20,367 nucleotides of DNA, from positions 1 to 20,367 of the forward strand of contig WAPY01000043.1 in assembly GCA_015520525.1 (NCBI GenBank), in the 5' to 3' direction. Shown one piece after another: positions 7,743 through 13,719 of this stretch. The position numbers and the translations under genes were made by a program. The DNA comes from Candidatus Woesearchaeota archaeon. Its GTDB lineage: Archaea; Nanobdellota; Nanobdellia; Woesearchaeales; WAPY01. Under the pieces are notes generated by a model. That model saw only the letters and a list, made by a program, of their open reading frames with translations. It was not told the DNA's origin and did no database searches. How positions within the stretch are numbered: the stretch's first letter is position 1; every line of letters starts with the position of its first letter.

Positions 7743-7895
7743 TTGAATTATGACAGAGTTTTTGTCAATCACATAGCGAAGAATAGACTGAGAGGAATAA
7801 AAGAGAAAGAGGAAAAGAATAAAAGCCTCCCTCTCTTTTACATAATAATTATTTTTGTGTTATTTTTATTAACTGTTAAAATCTTGGTGAGATAA
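7743..7895 (+). CDS. Putative 50-residue single-pass membrane protein (TTG start)
   Basis: An open frame of 50 codons exactly fills the ppsA-aldolase gap. It begins with TTG at 7743, preceded by a strong GGTGAT site at 7733-7738 (4 nt spacing) that overlaps the ppsA stop. It ends TAA at 7893-7895, one base before the aldolase ATG. The product would have a charged N-terminal half (NHIAKNRLRGIKEKEEKNK, residues 9-27) followed by one hydrophobic helix (about 29-45) and a short basic end, like a tail-anchored protein. The same GGTGA motif precedes many certain genes here, which favours translation. Against it, the start is not ATG and the T-rich DNA could be just an intergenic spacer. I recognise no family. 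Confidence 0.45.
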   Translation: MNYDRVFVNHIAKNRLRGIKEKEEKNKSLPLFYIIIIFVLFLLTVKILVR

Positions 7896-7896
7896 A

Positions 7897-8703
7897 ATGA
7901 ACAGCTTTGATAATTACGCAACCAACATGTCAAAATTATTTGTTAAAGGAAGAACATTAGTTCTGGCATATGACCATGGCATGGAGCATGGTCCGAGCAA
8001 GGATTTCAACTTGTCCAATTCCAAGCCCGAGTTCATATTTGACATCGCCGAGAAGACAAAGATAAATGGAGTTGTCACGCAGATAGGCGTTGCTGAAAAG
8101 TATTCATCATCATTTAATGTTCCGCTGATAATTAAATTGAATGGAAAAACCGAGTTGGGCTCTGAAATGATTTCAAGACAGGTTTGCAGCGTCAAGAGAG
8201 CTTTGAAATTAAATCCTATAGCCGTAGGATACACGATTTACCCGGGCAGTTATTATGAATCAGTAATGTTCAATGAGTTGTCAAAGATAATAGAAGAAGC
8301 TCATGATTACGGACTTCCAGTTGTGGTTTGGAGCTACCCAAGGAATAAAAACCATTCAATAAATGACTTGTCAACTGATGTTTTAGCTTATGCAGCGAGG
8401 GTTGCTTTAGAGTTGGGGGCGGATGTTGTTAAACTAAAGTTCAACAATGACATTGAAGGATTCAAATGGGTTGTTCACAATGCAGGCCGTGTCAAAGTTG
8501 TTGTTGCGGGAAGCTCAAGGGCGGATCCTAATAGATTCTTGCACAGCATAGTGGATGCTTTGAAAGCTGGAGCGAGCGGAGCGTTCATAGGCAGGAACAT
8601 TTGGCAGAGCGAAGAGCCTTTCAAAGTTGTTGAGGCTTTGAAGGATTTAATATTCAACTATGAAGATCCTGACAGGGCTTATGAGAGGTATTTTAAGAAG
8701 TAA
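7897..8703 (+). CDS. Class I fructose-1,6-bisphosphate aldolase, archaeal DhnA type
   Basis: A 268-residue TIM-barrel Schiff-base aldolase interconverting fructose-1,6-bisphosphate with DHAP and glyceraldehyde-3-phosphate. DhnA-family motifs are LAYDHGMEHGP (23-33), VVTQIGVAEKY around 59-70, GADVVKLKF (174-182) with Lys179 as the probable Schiff-base lysine, and VVVAGSSRADP near 202-212 followed by the phosphate-binding GASGAFIGRNIWQ. A GGTGAG ribosome binding site is at 7886-7891. It follows ppsA, so pyruvate to hexose-phosphate flow is a likely shared purpose. It overlaps the convergent methyltransferase gene by 11 nt. Fusion with FBP phosphatase (the bifunctional type V enzyme) is excluded by the DhnA-type sequence and length. 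Confidence 0.93.
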   Translation: MNSFDNYATNMSKLFVKGRTLVLAYDHGMEHGPSKDFNLSNSKPEFIFDIAEKTKINGVVTQIGVAEKYSSSFNVPLIIKLNGKTELGSEMISRQVCSVKRALKLNPIAVGYTIYPGSYYESVMFNELSKIIEEAHDYGLPVVVWSYPRNKNHSINDLSTDVLAYAARVALELGADVVKLKFNNDIEGFKWVVHNAGRVKVVVAGSSRADPNRFLHSIVDALKAGASGAFIGRNIWQSEEPFKVVEALKDLIFNYEDPDRAYERYFKK

Positions 8704-9889
8704 CAAGCTCTGAAAGGATTAATTTATTCTTTAATTTGAAAAGATAAGCCATTTTATTATCTCCATTCTTCAATTTGTTCTCATATGATTTTCTAACCTG
8801 CCAATAAGTTTCTGGAGAGAAACCTTGCTTCAAAACAACATACTTAAAATCATGCTCCTTCAAAAAAGCAAGAATATTATTATCATAATCTTGAGAATAA
8901 TTCTCAACCAAAAGAGTCTTATACTCTTGAATAAATGGCTTTGCTGGATTGTCCTCTTTTACGAGTTCATTTGATGTAAGCACAAAATTTCTCCCTCCTG
9001 ATAGAATCTTGCACGATGTTAAGAAGGAACTGAACAGCCCCGACTTCGAAAACGCCTCATCAAGCTCGATGATAAATTCCCCCGGCTCCTCAACTTCCTC
9101 AAGATTTCCCTGAATATGGTTTGTGCCAAGATAATACTCTTCAGGAAGTTTAACGCAGCTCACCTCAAATCTTCTAAGTTTCCCAAAGTACAATGTCAAT
9201 CTCCTAAGATTGCCGTCAATGCTTAAATATTCAGACTCAAAAGAAGAATGTATTTTTCTTCTCAAGCTCTCAACACTCATATAAGGCGGTATTTCGATGA
9301 TTAAATTTTTTGTTATTGGAGAGAATGTTTCGTAAATTTTCACTATCAGCTCTTCCTCATCTTCTCTACTACCAACTGATTTCCTTTCAGGATCAGCAAA
9401 TATCACTGAAGGGCTGAACTCTTTAACTTTATTTATGACCTCTTCTGAGAAAACATCCCCTTTGATTAAATCAACATTTCTCAAATCAAAAAGCTTGAAA
9501 TTTCTCTCGGCAAAAGCAACCTTCCTCTCGTCAATTTCCACAGAAAGCACGCGCTTTAAATTCTTGGCAAAACTTATTGTTTGAAGCCCAACTCCGGAAA
9601 ATAAATCAACAATTTTCGCATTGCCCAAACTTTTCTTCACTCTTTTAGCTCTGTAATCTCCAACTATTTGCGGTGTTGAATATCTTAAATCATTCTGCGT
9701 TGCCATCAATTTGTATCCCTTATCAAAAGAGTTTCTCGCCTTCAACTGAGCTTTAGCTATGCTCTTCAACTCATCAAGCTCGTCGTCAGAGTACTTTCTC
9801 GACACACTGCCGAGTTTGTTCATTCTGTTGTCTAATATATGCCTCTTTATTTTGTTTATATCCTTAGGATGATTCCATGGCTTAAACAT
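8693..9889 (-). CDS. Class I SAM-dependent methyltransferase with THUMP-like C-terminal domain
   Basis: A 398-residue protein. The N-terminal helical part ends in ATQNDLRYSTPQIVGDYRAKR (about 63-83), a block typical of the THUMP-like methyltransferase family. A Rossmann methyltransferase follows, with motif I VDLFSGVGLQT (about 94-104), the acidic VEID (117-120) that binds the SAM ribose, and FADPERK (164-170) in the position of a DPPR/DPAR-like catalytic motif. The C-terminal part (about 325-395) is the THUMP-like domain. The substrate is probably RNA, in keeping with the adjacent tRNA gene and TrmJ-like gene, but it is not established. I chose the ATG at 9889 because TTTTATAAAC at 9911-9920 is a TATA box giving a leaderless start. 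A TTG at 9898 is the alternative. Confidence 0.75.
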   Translation of the reverse strand: MFKPWNHPKDINKIKRHILDNRMNKLGSVSRKYSDDELDELKSIAKAQLKARNSFDKGYKLMATQNDLRYSTPQIVGDYRAKRVKKSLGNAKIVDLFSGVGLQTISFAKNLKRVLSVEIDERKVAFAERNFKLFDLRNVDLIKGDVFSEEVINKVKEFSPSVIFADPERKSVGSREDEEELIVKIYETFSPITKNLIIEIPPYMSVESLRRKIHSSFESEYLSIDGNLRRLTLYFGKLRRFEVSCVKLPEEYYLGTNHIQGNLEEVEEPGEFIIELDEAFSKSGLFSSFLTSCKILSGGRNFVLTSNELVKEDNPAKPFIQEYKTLLVENYSQDYDNNILAFLKEHDFKYVVLKQGFSPETYWQVRKSYENKLKNGDNKMAYLFKLKNKLILSELVTS

Positions 9890-9937
9890 GGGAAGCAAGA
9901 AATAAAGTTAGTTTATAAAATTGCTGATAAAAAAGTA

Positions 9938-10126
9938 TGGACCGGCCGGGACTTTCACCAGCTAATTTGATTTAACTTGTCAAAAAAGAGATACTTCAAC
10001 CAATACCTGCTTCTTGCCGAAAGGCAAGCCTCCCCTGTTTTTCCCAGGTTTTTTCAAAAAAGCTGTTTTGAACCCGGAGCCTCTGCCATGCGAAGGCAGC
10101 GTTATACCAGATTTAACTACCGGCCC
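9938..10126 (-). tRNA. tRNA-Ala(CGC) with a 115-nt intron in the T-loop (59/60)
   Basis: Exon 1 is 10126-10067 and exon 2 is 9951-9938; together they make a 74-nt tRNA. Acceptor GGGCCGG pairs with CCGGUCC, giving the G3-U70 wobble that defines alanine tRNA, with discriminator A73 and no encoded CCA. The D stem GUUA/UAAC, D-loop G18-G19, anticodon stem CUGCC/GGCAG, and loop UUCGCAU (anticodon CGC) are all intact. Variable loop AGGCU is followed by T stem CCGGG/CCCGG. The T-loop is interrupted after A59. Removing the intron restores UUCAAAU. Tertiary pairs U8-A14, A15-U48, G18-U55 and G19-C56 are present. A run of six T (minus strand) follows the 3' end and may terminate transcription. Confidence 0.93.
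9952..10066 (-). other. Archaeal tRNA intron with bulge-helix-bulge splice structure
   Basis: The 5' exon UUCA (54-57) pairs with intron UGAA to make the 4-bp central helix. The flanking bulges AAA (5' site, cut after the second A) and AGU (3' site, cut after G) place the junctions at 59/60. The outer helix is the T stem itself, CCGGG/CCCGG. The inner helix is CAGCU/AGCUG, next to one unpaired G opposite the first bulge, so the motif is slightly relaxed. Inside the intron there is a clear hairpin CUUGCC-UUUC-GGCAAG (10015-10030). I see no box C/D or H/ACA guide motifs that I can support. Confidence 0.88.
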
Positions 10127-10833
10127 TTACTTTTTCTCTGTTTTTTGTTCTTATTTAAATTCATTTCGTTTTCAACCTTTGTTAAAAAACCTAAAAGCGT
10201 AAATGCTTCCCTCTTTGATAGGGTTGCTTTTCCAACCAATCTTTTCCACATCTGTTTTTCTATGTTAAACCTTTCCTTGCTGAATAAGTTCTCAGCTATT
10301 CTGTTGAACTTTTTTTCAAGAACTTTCTTCTCGACAAGTCCTGCAGGCTCTATTTTAACCTTTCTTTTTTTCCTCTTAAATAATTCATAGAGTATTATGG
10401 CAACAGCGTGGGATAAGTTCAATGTGCCGTAGTCTCCCGAAGGAATATTTATGACGAAATCACACTTGTCCAAGAACCTGTTTGACAATCCAACACTCTC
10501 AGGTCCAAAAACAAGAGCGATTTTTTTATCAATTATTCTGTTTATTTTGTTGACTGCTTCCTCTGGAGTTAAGGGAGTTCTTCTTATGTTGTAATCTCCT
10601 CCAAGTTTTGCTGTGGTTCCTATAATATAATCAAATTTTCCGAGTCTCTTCATAATTTTAGCGTGCTTAAGCACATCAACCGCATGCCTGCTCACTATCT
10701 CCGCCTTTATGTCCTTAATATCACACTGCGGGTTTATAAGTATTAAATTGCTGAATTCAAAATTTTTCATCACCCTGCACACAGCTCCTAGATTCTCAGG
10801 ACTTTCAACTCCCACTAAAACTACGCTTATCAT
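10117..10833 (-). CDS. trmJ: SPOUT tRNA methyltransferase, TrmJ-like (Nm32)
   Basis: A 238-residue SpoU/TrmH-class 2'-O-methyltransferase with a knotted SAM site. Motif 1 is GVESPENLGAVCRVMKNF (8-25) with Asn14 and the catalytic Arg20, motif 2 is LVFGPESVGLSN (107-118), and motif 3 is LNLSHAVAIILYE (138-150). The pattern and the helical C-terminal extension fit TrmJ, which methylates the ribose of nucleotide 32 in tRNA anticodon loops. Other SPOUT targets cannot be excluded. Its start overlaps the winged-helix gene by 29 nt. Its last codons (AAG GGC CGG TAG) run 10 nt into the tRNA-Ala gene, so the TAG stop is formed by tRNA positions 8-10. The adjacent tRNA has U32, a possible substrate. Confidence 0.85.
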   Translation of the reverse strand: MISVVLVGVESPENLGAVCRVMKNFEFSNLILINPQCDIKDIKAEIVSRHAVDVLKHAKIMKRLGKFDYIIGTTAKLGGDYNIRRTPLTPEEAVNKINRIIDKKIALVFGPESVGLSNRFLDKCDFVINIPSGDYGTLNLSHAVAIILYELFKRKKRKVKIEPAGLVEKKVLEKKFNRIAENLFSKERFNIEKQMWKRLVGKATLSKREAFTLLGFLTKVENEMNLNKNKKQRKSKGR

Positions 10834-11143
10834 TTTTCAACTGCTTTATTTTTTTTATTAAGTCTAAACTTGGATTCGGCTCTGCTCTTGAGCCTAGGGA
10901 ATAATATTTCTTCTCCGCCCTGCTTCCCCAACTGTAATTTCCTAATTCTTCTTTTATTTTATCTACTTTAAACTCTTCCAGCTTAACTCCCTTATTTAAA
11001 TGATAATAAATTAACCTCCTTGTGACTTTGGGAAAGATTTGGTTGTATAAATCAGCAAGCTCGTAGCCATAAGCTTTTCCAAGCACGAAGACCATGTTTA
11101 TTAAGTTTTTTCTAACTTCTGAACCTAAAGGCCTGCCTCTCAT
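10805..11143 (-). CDS. Small winged-helix-type protein of the RGRPxGS family (possible regulator)
   Basis: A 112-residue basic protein starting MRGRPLGSEVRKN, an AT-hook-like RGRP followed by a helical region (LINMVFVLGKAYGYELADLYNQ) and the block IFPKVTRRLIYYHLNKGVKLEEF, which looks like a recognition helix and wing. The end has NYSWGSRAEKKYYSLG. I recall similar unnamed proteins in Woesearchaeota/Pacearchaeota genomes; the fold resembles PadR-like winged helices, but I cannot name a function. I chose the ATG at 11143 because a TATA box (about 11164-11175) sits 25 bp upstream, and the RGRPxGS motif would then be N-terminal. The frame could extend to ATG 11206. It overlaps the trmJ-like gene by 29 nt, so the two are probably co-expressed. 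Confidence 0.6.
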   Translation of the reverse strand: MRGRPLGSEVRKNLINMVFVLGKAYGYELADLYNQIFPKVTRRLIYYHLNKGVKLEEFKVDKIKEELGNYSWGSRAEKKYYSLGSRAEPNPSLDLIKKIKQLKNDKRSFSGS

Positions 11144-11161
11144 AAAATTAATATTGTCTGT

Positions 11162-11183
11162 AGTTATAAAAAGTTTTTTAATG
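11162..11183. promoter_or_regulatory. Back-to-back TATA boxes of a divergent leaderless gene pair
   Basis: The near-palindrome TTATAAAAAGTTTTTTAA carries a minus-strand TATA (about 11164-11175) and a plus-strand TATA (about 11172-11182). Each lies about 25 bp from the start codons at 11143 (-) and 11205 (+). The two elements overlap, so TBP/TFB binding in the two directions may compete. Confidence 0.5.
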
Positions 11184-11204
11184 GAGTGTTGAATAATTTC
11201 AACC

Positions 11205-11906
11205 ATGGAGGATTCAGAGCTGGCGAGGGAAGCATTTAAGGAGTTGTTTGGCAGAGATTCGAATTACCGATTTTATGTTGAGTATGGAAAACTTCATGAT
11301 TATAACGCTCAAGTTATCAAAATGTACAGCAACATAAAGTTCAAGATGAGCAGAAGATGGTTGAATGTCTCGCCTATGATAAAGAAAGGTTTGTTTGAGA
11401 GCCTTCTTGCAAGTTTGTTCAAGCACAGTAAAGTTTTCAGAGCTAAAAGAACTGTCAGTTTGGAAATTTACAATGATTTTATAAAAAATTTGGACTTAAG
11501 TTCTGAGAGCAAAAATAAGGACCCTCTGCTGTATGAATCTTTCAAGAGAGTGAACAAAATTTATTTTAACAATTCTTTAGATATGCCTAATTTAAGGTTT
11601 GGCAGGGCCGCCTTTTCAAAGCTCGCAAGCTACAATTTTCACACGGATACTGTGACTGTGAGCTCCATATTCAAAGATGCTCCTCAGGACATTCTTGACC
11701 TTCTTATGTATCATGAGCTTCTCCATAAGAAGCTGAAATTTTCAGGAGTCATTTCAAAGCAGTTCCACACTAAAAAGTTCAGAGAATTGGAAAGGCAGTT
11801 TAAGGATTATGAAAGTGTTGATAAGAAAACGACTGATTTTGTCAGGAAAAAACAGATTCAATCATCAAAGAAAAGTTTCAGCTTCAAGAGATTCTTTAAG
11901 GGTTGA
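11205..11906 (+). CDS. SprT-like zinc metallopeptidase-domain protein
   Basis: A 233-residue protein whose C-terminal half (about 110-205) is a SprT-like domain: KIYFNNSLDMPNLRFGRA, then DLLMYHELLHKKLKF with the HExxH zinc/catalytic motif (His170, Glu171, His174) and a third ligand candidate, His188, in FHTKKFRELE. The eukaryotic relative Spartan cleaves DNA-protein crosslinks, but bacterial and archaeal members are poorly characterised, so a proteolytic role is inferred. The N-terminal 100 residues are basic and of unknown fold. The C-terminus is rich in lysine and serine, perhaps nucleic-acid binding. It is divergent from the winged-helix gene, with a TATA box about 27 bp before the ATG, and is followed by a hairpin at 11922-11944. 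Confidence 0.72.
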   Translation: MEDSELAREAFKELFGRDSNYRFYVEYGKLHDYNAQVIKMYSNIKFKMSRRWLNVSPMIKKGLFESLLASLFKHSKVFRAKRTVSLEIYNDFIKNLDLSSESKNKDPLLYESFKRVNKIYFNNSLDMPNLRFGRAAFSKLASYNFHTDTVTVSSIFKDAPQDILDLLMYHELLHKKLKFSGVISKQFHTKKFRELERQFKDYESVDKKTTDFVRKKQIQSSKKSFSFKRFFKG

Positions 11907-11921
11907 TAAACAGAAAGTTTT

Positions 11922-11944
11922 AAAAGGGAGAGCCTTTCCCTTTT
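11922..11944 (+). terminator. 8-bp hairpin between the SprT-like gene and aIF5A
   Basis: AAAAGGGA (11922-11929) pairs with TCCCTTTT (11937-11944) around a 7-nt loop, 16 nt after the SprT-like stop. It ends in four T but has no longer T tract, so it could be a terminator of the upstream gene or an operator near the aIF5A promoter. Confidence 0.4.
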
Positions 11945-11985
11945 CAATATCCTATAATAATATTTAATTTCAAGAAGGTGACCTT

Positions 11986-12384
11986 ATGGGCGATAAGAAG
12001 ATTGTTTCAGCAACATCAATAAAGGTTGGAAGTTATTTAATAATTGACGGCGTCGCTACTAAGGTTGTCAGCACCCAAACTTCCAGACCTGGAAAGCACG
12101 GACACGCTAAGGTAAGGATTGACGCTGTAGGCTTAATCGACGGAAGGAAGAGATCCCTGCTGGCGACAGGCCACGATAATGTAGAAGTTCCAATCATAGA
12201 GAAAAAATCTGCTCAAGTGCTCGTTGTCAACGGCGACACGGCAAATGTTATGGACACCGAATCATACGAGACCTTTGATTTAAAGATACCTGATGAATTA
12301 AAGGATCAAGTTGTTCCGGGCGTCAATGTTGTTTATTGGGAAATCCTTGATGATAGGGTTATGAAGCAGGTTAAGAATTCGTAG
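11986..12384 (+). CDS. eif5A: Translation factor aIF5A (hypusine-containing)
   Basis: A 132-residue archaeal IF5A that binds the ribosomal E site and relieves stalling at difficult peptide bonds such as polyproline. The modification loop reads TSRPGKHGHAKVRID (32-46), with Lys37 as the residue converted to (deoxy)hypusine. An SH3-like N-terminal domain and an OB-type C-terminal domain (from about residue 70) are present at normal length. A TATA-like CTATAATAATATTTA lies at about 11951-11965, and an AAGGTGAC ribosome binding site at 11975-11982. It is followed by eL40 after 8 nt and a GGTGAT site, and then the S2P gene, which suggests one transcript. No deoxyhypusine synthase gene is visible in the window. 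Confidence 0.97.
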   Translation: MGDKKIVSATSIKVGSYLIIDGVATKVVSTQTSRPGKHGHAKVRIDAVGLIDGRKRSLLATGHDNVEVPIIEKKSAQVLVVNGDTANVMDTESYETFDLKIPDELKDQVVPGVNVVYWEILDDRVMKQVKNS

Positions 12385-12392
12385 GTGATTTT

Positions 12393-12554
12393 ATGGCTAA
12401 GATTCCAGAAGCTGAAAACAGGCTGTTCAAGAATGTGTTTGTTTGCAGGAGATGCAAGACTAAGATAAGAGCTCCTACTCTTAAAGTTATTTCCGGAAAG
12501 GTTAAATGCAGAAAATGTGGAAGCAGGGCTTTAAGGCCTGTTAGGAAGAAGTAG
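12393..12554 (+). CDS. rpl40e: Large ribosomal subunit protein eL40
   Basis: A 53-codon gene with no ubiquitin fusion, as is normal in archaea. The product has the zinc-binding pattern CRRC (18-21) and CRKC (39-42) in a very basic chain ending RALRPVRKK. The sequence block NRLFKNVFVCRRCKTKIRAP is typical of archaeal L40e. GTAGGTGATTTTATGG shows a GGTGAT ribosome binding site 5 nt before the ATG, overlapping the aIF5A TAG. It ends TAG at 12552-12554, one base before the ATG of the site-2 protease gene. Confidence 0.95.
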   Translation: MAKIPEAENRLFKNVFVCRRCKTKIRAPTLKVISGKVKCRKCGSRALRPVRKK

Positions 12555-12555
12555 G

Positions 12556-13719
12556 ATGATTCAATTCATCATAAACAATATTTACATAATTCTATTTTAT
12601 CTTATTGTTGGAATTCTTATTTTCATCTTTAGGGATAAGTTCCAGCTTGAATCAGGTTTCATTCTGTTGCTGAGAACCAAGTTGGGATTAAAGTTTATGA
12701 ACAAACTTAGCAGAAAATACAGAGCTCTCATAAAACTCTTTGGTTATTCTGGCATTGGCTTCGGGTTCGCAGGCATGATTCTTGTTTCTTACTATCTCGT
12801 CAAGAGCGCTGTTGATGTTTTTGTAAGCAAAACAGCGGCACAAGGCGTAACTTTGGTCCTGCCCGGAACAAACATTCCTGGAGTGGGTGTTTTGAACTTC
12901 TCCTACTGGATAATCACTTTATTTGTAATAGCTGCAATACATGAATTTTCCCATGGTGTTGTAGCAAGAGCAAACAAGATTAGAGTAAAAAGCTCGGGAA
13001 TTGTCTTTTTTGGCCCGATAATAGGAGCCTTCGTCGAGCCGAGTGAGAAGCAGGTTGAAAAAGCGGATCCTGTTGTTCAATATTCCATATTCTCAGCCGG
13101 CCCATTCTCAAACATACTGCTGGCTGGTCTGGTTGTCTTAATTATGAATCTATTCCTAGCTCCTGCTTTCATCGGAGTGAGCCAATCCAACGGCGTCTAT
13201 TTCTCAAGCGTCGAGAAAGGCCTGCCCGCCTTCAAAGCAGGTATAAAACCGAATGTTGTAATAACTCAAGTGAATAATAAAAGCATCAAGAACATAAACG
13301 ACTTTTTTAATGTTATGTTGAGGACGAGGCCGAATGAAACTTTAATCTTTAAGGACTCATCAAATAAAACTTACATTCTAACAACAACCGCAAATCCTGA
13401 AGATAAGAGCAGAGGTTTTATAGGCGTTGTTGGTATTAATTCATACATAACGCCTAAGAAGGGTAGAAGGACAAGCTTCAATCTTATCAAATGGTTCTAC
13501 AACTTGTTTAAGTTTTTAGGCATTCTCAGTTTGGGCATTGGTCTGTTCAACTTGCTGCCTTTAGGTATTGTTGATGGCGGAAGGATGCTGAAAACCTTCC
13601 TCGAAGATTCTATGAAAAGCAGAAAAAAGAGCACAAAGGTATGGATGGCTGTGAGCTTTATAACCTTACTGATTCTAATATTTGATATAATCGCTCCCTT
13701 TTTAATGAAGCTTTTTTGA
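12556..13719 (+). CDS. Site-2 protease family (M50) intramembrane zinc metalloprotease with PDZ-like region
   Basis: A 387-residue multi-pass membrane protease. Hydrophobic segments are visible near 3-24, 66-88, 114-136, 178-205, 316-340 and 364-386. The zinc motif IHEFSHG (128-134) gives His129, Glu130 and His133. The third ligand is Asp340 in NLLPLGIVDGGRM (332-344), the family's NPxPDG-like motif. A PDZ-like domain lies between (about 208-300; SSVEKGLPAFKAGI then VITQVNNKSI). Such proteases cut membrane-bound substrates in signalling, for example anti-sigma factors in bacteria and SREBP in animals; the archaeal target is unknown. It is immediately downstream of eL40 and overlaps the convergent nrdR by 18 nt. 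Confidence 0.9.
   Translation: MIQFIINNIYIILFYLIVGILIFIFRDKFQLESGFILLLRTKLGLKFMNKLSRKYRALIKLFGYSGIGFGFAGMILVSYYLVKSAVDVFVSKTAAQGVTLVLPGTNIPGVGVLNFSYWIITLFVIAAIHEFSHGVVARANKIRVKSSGIVFFGPIIGAFVEPSEKQVEKADPVVQYSIFSAGPFSNILLAGLVVLIMNLFLAPAFIGVSQSNGVYFSSVEKGLPAFKAGIKPNVVITQVNNKSIKNINDFFNVMLRTRPNETLIFKDSSNKTYILTTTANPEDKSRGFIGVVGINSYITPKKGRRTSFNLIKWFYNLFKFLGILSLGIGLFNLLPLGIVDGGRMLKTFLEDSMKSRKKSTKVWMAVSFITLLILIFDIIAPFLMKLF

Noticed and set aside
7752..7778. Eight-codon ATG frame in the ppsA-aldolase gap
   Set aside because: Very short; the TTG frame in another phase is longer and has the ribosome site at proper spacing.
9952..10066. Box C/D or H/ACA guide RNA inside the tRNA intron
   Set aside because: No RUGAUGA/CUGA pairs and no clear H/ACA layout, only a simple hairpin.
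9977..10390. 137-codon plus-strand open frame over the tRNA and the end of the trmJ-like gene
   Set aside because: It lies antisense to a certain tRNA and a certain CDS, has no ribosome binding site, and its product has no recognisable domain.
11144..11206. N-terminal extension of the winged-helix gene to the ATG at 11206
   Set aside because: The extension would run through the TATA box that fits the ATG at 11143, and the RGRPxGS start is more family-like.
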